A stretch of 6,055 nucleotides of DNA, from contig CALMXN010000014.1 in assembly GCA_937871145.1 (NCBI GenBank), forward strand, positions 1-6,055. The letters are read 5' to 3'. The notes under the pieces are model-generated. The model did no database searches, was not told the DNA's origin, and saw nothing but the letters and a program-made list of their open reading frames with translations. The position numbers were made by a program, and so were the translations under genes. The stretch is from an uncultured Clostridia bacterium. GTDB taxonomy: Bacteria; Bacillota; Clostridia; Oscillospirales; Ruminococcaceae. Positions within the stretch are counted from its first letter, which is position 1. Each line of letters opens with the position of its first letter. Positions 1-5,649 of the stretch are shown here, piece by piece.

Positions 1-25
1 ATTCGACAAGATTTACATCTGGTAA

Positions 26-1270
26 CAGTTTGTAGAGGGTGGAACAAGAGTATCAGGAGAGATTGCAGTACACGGTGCAAAGAACAGTGCCTTGCCGCTT
101 CTTGCAGCAACATTACTTGGGAAAACACCAACTGTGCTACATAATTGCCCGAAACTCTCGGACGTTTTTGCGGCGAGTAGAATCTTAACATACCTTGGAT
201 GTAAATGCACAAGAGAAAACGACAGTGTAATAGTAGATACTACTAATCTAACACATTTCGAAGTGTCTGATGAGCTGATGAGAGAAATGCGCTCATCAAT
301 TGTTTTTCTTGGAGCAATTTTAGGCAGACTTGGTCGTTGCAGACTTTCCTTCCCTGGTGGCTGTGAATTAGGACCAAGACCTATTGACCTGCATATTTCT
401 GCTTTAAGACAGATGGGTGCAGTAATAAAAGAAGAATATGGTGTTCTCGACTGCTCTGTTCCAAAGGAGCTTAAGGGGGCAACTATTTCATTGTCATTCC
501 CATCAGTCGGAGCAACAGAAAATATTATGCTTGCGGCTGTTCTGGCAAAAGGTGATACGGTTATCCGTAATGCAGCAAGAGAGCCTGAAATTGTTGATCT
601 TGCAAATTTCCTTAACACCTGCGGAGCAAAAATTCGTGGTTATGGTGAAAGCACTATATATATTACAGGTGTTGACGAAATTTATGGCTGTGATTATACA
701 GTTATGCCTGACAGAATTGTTGCCGCAACATATATCGGAGCCGCAGCAATAACAAACGGCGAGCTGTGTATTAATAATATATGTGAAAAGGATCTTGAAT
801 CCGTTATTCCTGTTTATGAGGAAATGGGCTGTTCTCTTTATGTATATAAAAACAAGCTGTTTGTTAATGCAGCAAGACCACTGAAACCAGTCAAAACAAT
901 CAGAACAATGCCGTACCCGGGCTTTCCAACAGATGTTCAGGCAATTATAATGGCTTGTCTTTGCAAGGCGAAGGGAACAAGTGTAATTGTTGAAACTATT
1001 TTTGAAAACAGATATAAACACGTTGGCGAACTTATGAGGATGGGCGCCGATATAAAAGTTGAGGGCAAGGTTGCAATTGTTCAGGGCGTTGACCAGCTTT
1101 ATGGTGCTCAGGTGTGTGCAACAGATCTCCGTGGTGGAGCAGCATTGGTTCTTGCAGGGCTAAGTGCCGAAGGGCAGACAGTTATTGATGATATAAGGCA
1201 TATCGATCGTGGCTATGAATCTATTGAAAAGAATTTTGGACTAATAGGTGCTTCAATAAAGAGAGAATAA
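26..1270 (+). CDS. murA: UDP-N-acetylglucosamine 1-carboxyvinyltransferase (MurA), 5' end abnormal
   Basis: MurA transfers enolpyruvate from phosphoenolpyruvate to UDP-GlcNAc in the cytoplasm, the first committed step of peptidoglycan synthesis and the target of fosfomycin. Reading from position 26 gives 414 residues, close to the 419 of E. coli MurA. All family landmarks are present: GAKNSALP with Lys19-Asn20, the catalytic loop PGGCELGPRP with Cys113 (TGT at 362-364) and Arg118, PGFPTD with Asp303, and HIDRGYE with Arg395. They sit 2-3 residues before their E. coli positions, so only a few N-terminal residues are missing. The Cys means the usual fosfomycin-sensitive type. The first possible TTG start, at 92, is wrong because it would remove the Lys-Asn motif. 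However, TAA at 23-25 is in frame and no ATG, GTG or TTG lies between it and the motif, so the true start is not visible; a frameshift or sequence error near the window edge is likely. ftsQ follows after 20 bases. Confidence 0.95.
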   Translation, partial: QFVEGGTRVSGEIAVHGAKNSALPLLAATLLGKTPTVLHNCPKLSDVFAASRILTYLGCKCTRENDSVIVDTTNLTHFEVSDELMREMRSSIVFLGAILGRLGRCRLSFPGGCELGPRPIDLHISALRQMGAVIKEEYGVLDCSVPKELKGATISLSFPSVGATENIMLAAVLAKGDTVIRNAAREPEIVDLANFLNTCGAKIRGYGESTIYITGVDEIYGCDYTVMPDRIVAATYIGAAAITNGELCINNICEKDLESVIPVYEEMGCSLYVYKNKLFVNAARPLKPVKTIRTMPYPGFPTDVQAIIMACLCKAKGTSVIVETIFENRYKHVGELMRMGADIKVEGKVAIVQGVDQLYGAQVCATDLRGGAALVLAGLSAEGQTVIDDIRHIDRGYESIEKNFGLIGASIKRE

Positions 1271-1290
1271 AAATCGAAAGGTATTTATAA

Positions 1291-2100
1291 ATGAGTGACG
1301 TAAGAAAGATTTCAACATCAAAAAGAAATATTTCTAAAAGCAATCAACGGGTACCACAAGCACGTAAAAAGAAAAAACGCAGGAAGAAAAATATGTCATT
1401 GTATTATTTGATGACATTTATTACTGTATCTTTCGCACTTGTGGTACTTTCGCTGACGGTTTTTTTCAGAATTGACACGATAAAAATAAATGGTTCATCA
1501 ACATATTCCGCAGAACAGATTATTGCAGCAAGCGGAATAAGAAAAGGCGATAATCTAATCCGCCTCGACAAAGCAAAAGCACAGCAGTCGGTTCTTAAAA
1601 GCCTTGTTAATGTTGATACAGTAAAAATAAGCAGAAAATTCCCTTCTGAAATTGTGATTTCAGTAACACCGTGCGAACCAATGGCTTCAATAGAATACAA
1701 TGGTCAGTATTATGTCATCAGTAAGAACGGGAAAATAATTGAGGACAAGCTTTCTTCACCGAAGGAAAAATTAATTTTCATAAAAGGCTTTGACCCTGTT
1801 AAGGCTGAGCTTAATATTAAAATAAAATCAAAGGATCCTAATAAAGAAAAGATTATTAAAAATCTTATTGTTGAATTCAATAAATCAAAATTAAAGAATA
1901 TAACAAAAATCGATATATCAGACAGGCTGAATATTAAATTTACTTATCAGGACCGTATTGATGTAGAAATCGGAAGCTCTTCAGATATGGAGTATAAGAT
2001 CAGATTTATTGCAGCCACCATTGAGGATAAAACCGACGATAGCTTCACAGGAAGAATAATTATGCGTGGGAAAAACAGTGCGTCTGTCATACCAAAATAA
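1291..2100 (+). CDS. ftsQ: Cell division protein FtsQ/DivIB, POTRA-domain membrane protein
   Basis: FtsQ/DivIB is a bitopic divisome protein that joins FtsL and FtsB/DivIC at the septum and links the cytoplasmic ring to septal wall synthesis. The 269-residue protein has the classical layout. The cytoplasmic tail is very basic (residues 1-36, with a Lys/Arg cluster at 25-33). One membrane helix follows at about 37-59, then an FtsQ-type POTRA domain at about 60-130 (FRIDTIKINGSSTYS, then a KFPSEIVISVTPCEP strand). The beta domain at about 135-265 contains YYVISKNGKII, LIFIKGFD and DRIDVEIGSSSDMEYKI. Sequence conservation is low in this family, so the call rests on architecture and on its place between murA and ftsZ. 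The ATG has a ribosome site (GAAAGG, 1276-1281) nine bases upstream. Length is normal for DivIB (about 260-280 aa). It is probably co-transcribed with murA. Confidence 0.9.
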   Translation: MSDVRKISTSKRNISKSNQRVPQARKKKKRRKKNMSLYYLMTFITVSFALVVLSLTVFFRIDTIKINGSSTYSAEQIIAASGIRKGDNLIRLDKAKAQQSVLKSLVNVDTVKISRKFPSEIVISVTPCEPMASIEYNGQYYVISKNGKIIEDKLSSPKEKLIFIKGFDPVKAELNIKIKSKDPNKEKIIKNLIVEFNKSKLKNITKIDISDRLNIKFTYQDRIDVEIGSSSDMEYKIRFIAATIEDKTDDSFTGRIIMRGKNSASVIPK

Positions 2101-2124
2101 TTTGTACTTATTTTGAAAAACACC

Positions 2125-2156
2125 TTGAAATTATTTGTAATGTATGATAGTATAAT
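2125..2156 (+). promoter_or_regulatory. Probable sigma-A-type promoter of ftsZ
   Basis: A perfect TATAAT (2151-2156) lies in the ftsQ-ftsZ gap, 56 bases before the ftsZ start. The best upstream hexamer is TTGAAA (2125-2130), but the spacer is 20 bases, longer than the ideal 17. With a 17-base spacer the same -35 would pair with TAGTAT at 2148-2153 instead. The -10 belongs to a perfect 12-base palindrome (2151-2162). Transcription would begin near 2162-2164. This would let ftsZ be expressed apart from murA-ftsQ; read-through from upstream is also possible, since no terminator is visible in the gap. Confidence 0.5.
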
Positions 2157-2212
2157 ATTATATATTTAAGAGATACAGATAAAACCTTAAGATAAATTGG
2201 GAGGACTTTTAA

Positions 2213-3301
2213 ATGGCGGCATTTGCGTATGATACACCTGTAATTGGCGAGGTAAAGATCAAAGTTGTTGGCGTTGGCGGCGGTGGAGGAAATGCCTTGA
2301 ATTGCATGGTTCAGGCCGGAATAGAAAATATTGATTACATTTCAGTTAACACAGATGCTCAGGCATTGAATAGATCATTAGCAACCGAAAAAATTCAGAT
2401 TGGTGCAAAATTAACACATGGTCTTGGTGCAGGTGGAAAGCCAGAGGTTGGCGAAGGCTCAGCACAGGAAAGCCGTGATGAAATTTCTGATGCTATCAGG
2501 GACGCTAACATGATCTTTATTACTGCTGGTATGGGCGGCGGAACAGGAACAGGTGCGGCTCCGGTTGTTGCTGAAATTGCAAAGGACTTAGGAATTCTTA
2601 CTGTTGCTGTTGTAACAAAGCCTTTTAAATTTGAAGGCGCTAAGAAAATGATTCAGGCTGAAAAAGGTATTTCTGAATTATTAAAGCATGTTGATTCTCT
2701 TATCGTTATCCCTAACGAAAAGCTTATTTCAAGTGATCAGAAGCTTACAATGCGTCAGTCATTTTCACTTGCTGATGACGTATTAAAAGCTGGTGTAAAG
2801 AGTATATCTGACCTTATCCTAAACGAAGGCTTTATCAATCTTGACTTTGCTGACGTTTCAACAATCATGAAGGATGCTGGTTATGCACATATGGCAATCG
2901 GTAACGGCACAGGTAAGGACAAGGTAACCGAAGCTACAAAGCAGGTTATCACAAGTCCATTGCTTGAAACTTCTATTAAGGGTGCGAAGAGACTTCTTGT
3001 CAATATCGTTGCTTCTGATGATATTCTTATCGATGAAGTTAATGAAGTTGCAAGCATCATTCAGGCAGCAGCTGCTCCTGATGTTGAAATCATCTTCGGT
3101 GCTTCTTATCTTGAAGATGGCGATGATCAGATCTGCGTAACAGTAATCGCTGCTGATTTTGATAGTTCTTCAAGTCACGCTACTGTGACAGTTGGTGCAA
3201 AAGCTGATACTTCAGCACCTGCAGCAACACCAAAATCTTTCTCAAAGAATTCAGAATATTATGACGATATTTTTGAAATCATCAAGAAGAGAGAAAACTA
3301 A
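2213..3301 (+). CDS. ftsZ: Cell division GTPase FtsZ
   Basis: FtsZ is the tubulin-like GTPase that polymerises into the cytoplasmic Z-ring and recruits the divisome. The 362-residue protein shows a glycine-rich T1 loop (VGVGGGGGNALN, 19-30), SVNTDAQAL (45-52), the tubulin signature GGGTGTGAAP (108-117), and the T7 loop NLDFAD (209-214), whose Asp residues complete the GTPase site of the neighbouring subunit. SPLLETSIKGAK follows near 248-259. The globular domain ends near 316. A short Ser/Ala/Thr-rich linker leads to the C-terminal peptide YYDDIFEIIKKREN (349-362), which keeps the acidic-then-basic pattern but lacks the Pro and Phe-Leu of the common DIPxFLRxR core. The start is supported by GGGAGGA (2199-2205) seven bases before the ATG. 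It probably has its own promoter and is closed by a strong terminator. ftsA is absent from the usual upstream position, so a different membrane anchor such as SepF is likely (inference). Confidence 0.99.
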   Translation: MAAFAYDTPVIGEVKIKVVGVGGGGGNALNCMVQAGIENIDYISVNTDAQALNRSLATEKIQIGAKLTHGLGAGGKPEVGEGSAQESRDEISDAIRDANMIFITAGMGGGTGTGAAPVVAEIAKDLGILTVAVVTKPFKFEGAKKMIQAEKGISELLKHVDSLIVIPNEKLISSDQKLTMRQSFSLADDVLKAGVKSISDLILNEGFINLDFADVSTIMKDAGYAHMAIGNGTGKDKVTEATKQVITSPLLETSIKGAKRLLVNIVASDDILIDEVNEVASIIQAAAAPDVEIIFGASYLEDGDDQICVTVIAADFDSSSSHATVTVGAKADTSAPAATPKSFSKNSEYYDDIFEIIKKREN

Positions 3302-3308
3302 TTAATTT

Positions 3309-3336
3309 AAAAATGCCTTTTTCAAGGCATTTTTTT
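3309..3336 (+). terminator. Rho-independent terminator after ftsZ
   Basis: A perfect 9-bp stem, AAATGCCTT (3311-3319) with AAGGCATTT (3324-3332), closes a TTTC loop. The stem can be extended by two A-T pairs at its base. It ends in a run of seven T (3330-3336) and begins nine bases after the ftsZ stop codon. This ends the division and cell-wall transcript and separates it from the corA unit. Confidence 0.93.
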
Positions 3337-3423
3337 ACCGCATGTTATTTTGCTTTATATATTAACAATAAAAAAATCACTTAATTTTTGCCGAATCCTA
3401 CGATTTTGCGTAAATATGAAAAT

Positions 3424-3440
3424 AATATTGCCAGAATATT
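3424..3440. repeat. Dyad AATATT-N5-AATATT upstream of the corA promoter
   Basis: AATATT at 3424-3429 and 3435-3440 form an inverted repeat around GCCAG. Because AATATT is itself palindromic, it also reads as a direct repeat (AATATTG twice, 11 bases apart). The right half touches the candidate -35 element. It could be a regulator-binding site or simply AT-rich sequence; no regulator is identified. Confidence 0.3.
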
Positions 3441-3467
3441 GTGTTAACAGTGTTTTGCTGTTATAAT
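3439..3467 (+). promoter_or_regulatory. Extended -10 promoter of the corA transcription unit
   Basis: TATAAT (3462-3467) is preceded by TG at 3459-3460, giving the extended -10 form TGTTATAAT. Exactly 17 bases upstream is TTGTGT (3439-3444), a weak -35 that keeps the key TTG. Transcription would start near 3474, about 12 bases before the Shine-Dalgarno of the leader ORF and about 110 bases before corA. It follows the ftsZ terminator, so the corA unit should be transcribed independently. Confidence 0.7.
3445..3463. promoter_or_regulatory. Operator-like dyad TAACAG-N7-CTGTTA inside the corA promoter
   Basis: TAACAG (3445-3450) and CTGTTA (3458-3463) form a perfect 6+7+6 inverted repeat filling the -35/-10 spacer and the first two bases of the -10. 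Its centre is 22 bases, about two helical turns, from the centre of the AATATT dyad at 3424-3440. The position suits a repressor that blocks RNA polymerase. No cognate regulator is encoded here, so the role is inferred from placement only. Confidence 0.4.
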
Positions 3468-3496
3468 TTAAATATAAAATTTTTCGGAGGTGTGAT

Positions 3497-3556
3497 ATGA
3501 GTCCCTATCCTGATGGGAATATAATAATAATATCAGTGGGGGCGTATTGCATATAA
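3497..3556 (+). CDS. Putative 19-codon leader peptide upstream of corA
   Basis: An ATG at 3497 follows GGAGG (3486-3490) with a six-base spacer, a better ribosome site than that of corA. It opens a 19-codon reading frame ending in TAA at 3554-3556. The peptide is MSPYPDGN, then four consecutive Ile all encoded by ATA, then SVGAYCI with a fifth ATA as last codon. It lies entirely within the predicted leader mRNA, about 12 bases from its 5' end, and is too short to be an ordinary gene. Alternating Pro codons next to Asp (P-Y-P-D) recall the mgtL-type Mg2+-sensing leader peptides of enterobacteria, but there is no sequence homology and the resemblance may be chance. It stops 30 bases before corA and shares its frame. 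Translation is inferred from the ribosome site only. Confidence 0.5.
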   Translation: MSPYPDGNIIIISVGAYCI

Positions 3557-3575
3557 TTCGCCTTCACCTGGAAGG
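3534..3575 (+). promoter_or_regulatory. Competing leader hairpins around the corA ribosome binding site
   Basis: Hairpin A pairs GTGGGGGCG (3536-3544) with CGCCTTCAC (3559-3567): nine pairs including two G-U, with a 14-base loop. CAG/CTG at the base (3534-3536 with 3568-3570) can lengthen it through a one-base bulge. Hairpin B pairs CCTTC (3561-3565) with GAAGG (3571-3575) and would hide GGAAGG (3570-3575), the likely corA Shine-Dalgarno. Both use 3561-3565, so they exclude each other. The leader-ORF stop codon lies inside the loop of A, so a ribosome there would open A and could favour B. Neither hairpin is followed by a T run, so control of translation rather than termination is suggested. 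This is a hand-drawn fold with no energy calculated. Confidence 0.45.
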
Positions 3576-3586
3576 TTGGATTTTAT

Positions 3587-4513
3587 ATGATTAATTTTTA
3601 CAAGACTATCAATAATGCTTTGATAGAAATTGATAAGATGGAGCCTGGATGTTGGATTTCCGTAGTGGAACCTACTCAGGATGAAGTTAAAATGCTTATC
3701 GAGGACTACAAGCTTGATAGTGGCTTTGTTAAGTCATCACTCGACGAAGAGGAATCATCACGTATCGAGATTGAAGAAACGCAGACACTATTAATTGTGG
3801 ACGGTCCTATTGTCGACAAGCAATCCGATGATACAATTCAGTATTTTACAATGCCAATGGGCATTATTCTTACTCAGTCTTATGTATTTACAATTTCCTC
3901 AAAAGAAAATATAGTTCTGTCGGAAATGTCAAGTGGACTGATTAAAAATGTTCAGACTCACTTGAAAACACAGTTTATTTTAATGCTTCTGCTCAGAATA
4001 GCATTGCGATTCCTTCAGTGCTTAAAGCAGATTGAAAAAATCACGGGTGCATTAGAAAAACAGCTTCATAAATCAATGAAGAATAAAGAGCTTATTCAGC
4101 TTTTAGGTTTGGAGAAATCACTTGTATACTTTTCAACGTCACTAAAAGCCGATCAGATAACACTTGAAAAGATTCTGCGAGGCAGAGTAATCAAGCTTTA
4201 TGATGAAGATCAGGATCTTCTTGAAGATGTTCTTATTGAAGTAAAACAGGCTGTTGAAATGACAGATATTCATTCAAACATCCTTTCAGGAATTATGGAT
4301 GCTTACGCTTCAATAATTTCAAACAATCTGAACATAGTCATGAAGCGTCTGACTATTATAACAATATTAATGGCAATCCCGACTATCGTATTCAGCTTTT
4401 ACGGAATGAATGTACATTTGCCGTTTAAGGATGCAAGCTGGATTTTCCCAATGATAGTTTCAATGATAGCGATCGTATTAACAGCAATGTTCCTTTTAAA
4501 GAAAGATAAGTAA
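3587..4513 (+). CDS. corA: CorA-family magnesium/divalent cation transporter
   Basis: CorA proteins are homopentameric inner-membrane channels that import Mg2+, and in some branches Co2+, Ni2+ or Zn2+. The 308-residue protein has the family layout. A cytoplasmic alpha/beta N-terminal domain opens with MINFYKTINNALIEI and GCWISVVEPT, and contains FTMPMGIILTQSYVFTI near 87-103. A long helical stalk follows (about 110-250). Two C-terminal membrane helices lie at about 254-272 and 284-304. The first ends in YGMN (272-275), with the selectivity signature Gly-Met-Asn intact. The tail is short and basic (KKDK). The start at 3587 matches the usual N-terminus of the family; a ribosome site GGAAGG (3570-3575) lies 11 bases upstream, a loose spacing, and may be masked by a leader hairpin. 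The coiled-coil gene follows after 36 bases with no terminator, so co-transcription is likely. Substrate cannot be decided from sequence alone. Confidence 0.93.
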   Translation: MINFYKTINNALIEIDKMEPGCWISVVEPTQDEVKMLIEDYKLDSGFVKSSLDEEESSRIEIEETQTLLIVDGPIVDKQSDDTIQYFTMPMGIILTQSYVFTISSKENIVLSEMSSGLIKNVQTHLKTQFILMLLLRIALRFLQCLKQIEKITGALEKQLHKSMKNKELIQLLGLEKSLVYFSTSLKADQITLEKILRGRVIKLYDEDQDLLEDVLIEVKQAVEMTDIHSNILSGIMDAYASIISNNLNIVMKRLTIITILMAIPTIVFSFYGMNVHLPFKDASWIFPMIVSMIAIVLTAMFLLKKDK

Positions 4514-4536
4514 TTCCGATTATTATATAATTCTAT

Positions 4537-4543
4537 AGGAGGT
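4537..4543 (+). promoter_or_regulatory. Strong Shine-Dalgarno of the DivIVA-like gene
   Basis: AGGAGGT lies six bases before the ATG at 4550 and is the strongest ribosome site in the window. It fixes the start and suggests high translation, as expected of an abundant scaffold protein. Confidence 0.85.
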
Positions 4544-4549
4544 AGTTAT

Positions 4550-5635
4550 ATGGCTGGCACAGGTTTCTTAAGAACAGTAAACTTCGGAGGATTTGACAAA
4601 AAAGATGTTTTGTCATATGTCGATGAACTAAACTCAAAAATTTATAATCTTGAAAACGAATTAAGTGAAAAAAACACTCTTCTTCAGGGAATGGGCGACA
4701 ACACCCAGACAATTGATGGAGCAGAAAAGTACGAAGAAATTATTGCTGAGAGCAAAGCAAAAATCGGTGAATTAATGGGAAATTGTGATACTTTGAAGCT
4801 TGAAGTATCAAATATTGAGAATGAACTTTCTGAAAAGGACAATGAGATTTCACGTCTTAAAGAAGAAAGAGTTATGCTTGAAGAAAAGCTTGAATCTTCT
4901 AAGAGTGAAACTGGCAGTATCACTGAAGCTTCATTTGATATCGGTAGTGTATTCATTGAGGCTAAGCACAGTGCTGACAGAATTATTACTGAAGCTAAAA
5001 ATGCTGCTAAGAAGATTGAAGATGATTCAAGAACTCTCTCTCAGCAGATTATTGATGATGCAAATGCTCGTGGTGAAGAAATTGTTGGTAATGCTCAGGT
5101 CAATTACAATAAGACATTGGCTGATGCAAACAGCCAGGCTACTGTAATTCTTGATGGCACTAACAGAACAAAGCAGAGCATTGTTGCAAGTTATGAACTT
5201 GTTGCTTCAGATATTGAAAAGCTCGCAAACTGTTTGAACGATATTGTATCAAACGGTGTTCTCAAGCTGACCGATGCAAAGCAACTAATTGAAGACAGAA
5301 AAAATTCTATAAATTCACAGGCTTCTATGGGTGGCATAGAGGCTGAAAAAAAAAATAACCCTGTAAGTGTAGTTGAGGTTAAAAGTGCTGAGCCGGTTGC
5401 TGATGTACCAGTAGCAGAGCTTCCTGTTGAAAATACAGAAGTATCTTACCAAAATGCTGAACATACAGAAGGCAAAAAGCTTAATATAGACCTTGATCTA
5501 CTTGCTGGTCTGACGGCAGAAATTGAATCAAACTATAGCAATAATGACAATACATATAATCCTGAAGAAGATACTTATGTTTCTTTGACTGATGATGACG
5601 AGAACAAAAAGATATCGTTACTTGAGGATATGTAA
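4550..5635 (+). CDS. DivIVA-like coiled-coil protein with acidic C-terminal tail
   Basis: DivIVA/GpsB-type proteins are cytoplasmic coiled-coil scaffolds at septa and poles. The 361-residue product begins with a short motif like the DivIVA membrane-targeting head: NFGGFDKKDVLSYVDEL (11-27), comparable to FRGYDEDEVNEFL of B. subtilis DivIVA, although the Arg of FR is replaced by Gly. Helical coiled coil runs over about 23-120 (with ENELSEK at 35-41 and 90-96). A second stretch at about 135-255 is rich in A-x-x-I-x-x-E-A periodicity (FIEAKHSADRIITEAKNAAKKI), as in DivIVA C-terminal segments. The last 90 residues are low-complexity and acidic (VPVAELPVENTE, TDDDE) and probably disordered. There is no signal peptide or membrane helix. 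An A10 tract (5346-5355) marks the junction to this tail. It sits downstream of corA and 14 bases before the fumarase gene, close to ftsZ. The family assignment is moderate; a general coiled-coil protein is the alternative. Confidence 0.65.
   Translation: MAGTGFLRTVNFGGFDKKDVLSYVDELNSKIYNLENELSEKNTLLQGMGDNTQTIDGAEKYEEIIAESKAKIGELMGNCDTLKLEVSNIENELSEKDNEISRLKEERVMLEEKLESSKSETGSITEASFDIGSVFIEAKHSADRIITEAKNAAKKIEDDSRTLSQQIIDDANARGEEIVGNAQVNYNKTLADANSQATVILDGTNRTKQSIVASYELVASDIEKLANCLNDIVSNGVLKLTDAKQLIEDRKNSINSQASMGGIEAEKKNNPVSVVEVKSAEPVADVPVAELPVENTEVSYQNAEHTEGKKLNIDLDLLAGLTAEIESNYSNNDNTYNPEEDTYVSLTDDDENKKISLLEDM
5346..5355 (+). repeat. A10 homopolymer inside the DivIVA-like gene
   Basis: Ten consecutive A encode part of Glu266-Lys267-Lys268-Asn269, between the helical region and the acidic tail. 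Gain of one A gives an immediate TAA. Loss of one A gives TAA after ATA-ACC-CTG. Slippage either way would therefore yield a protein without the last 90 or so residues. The tract itself is seen directly; any functional slippage is inference. Confidence 0.9.
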
Positions 5636-5649
5636 TATTTGAGGATATA

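Noticed and set aside
2..8. TTCGACA, a match to the Spo0A box in reverse
   Set aside because: A single 7-base match at the damaged window edge with no promoter around it; chance is the better explanation.
92..94. TTG at 92 as the murA start
   Set aside because: It would remove GAKN with the essential Lys and the first strand; homology continues upstream to about position 26.
13..618. 201-residue open frame on the minus strand
   Set aside because: It lies opposite the well-supported murA and its translation looks like no protein family; a shadow frame.
503..1021. 172-residue minus-strand frame, rich in Cys, Asn and Ile
   Set aside because: Antisense to conserved murA sequence; composition is typical of a shadow frame.
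2093..2115. Inverted repeat CAAAATAA / TTATTTTG at the end of ftsQ as a terminator
   Set aside because: The stem is nearly all A-T and is followed by A rather than T on the transcribed strand.
3474..3586. M-box or other known metal riboswitch in the corA leader
   Set aside because: The leader is too short for an M-box and none of its conserved segments is visible.
4526..4531. TATAAT before the DivIVA-like gene as a promoter
   Set aside because: Transcription would start inside its Shine-Dalgarno and there is no -35 at a suitable distance.
4800..5147. 115-residue plus-strand frame inside the DivIVA-like gene
   Set aside because: Leu/Lys-rich out-of-frame reading of a coiled-coil gene, with no ribosome site of its own.
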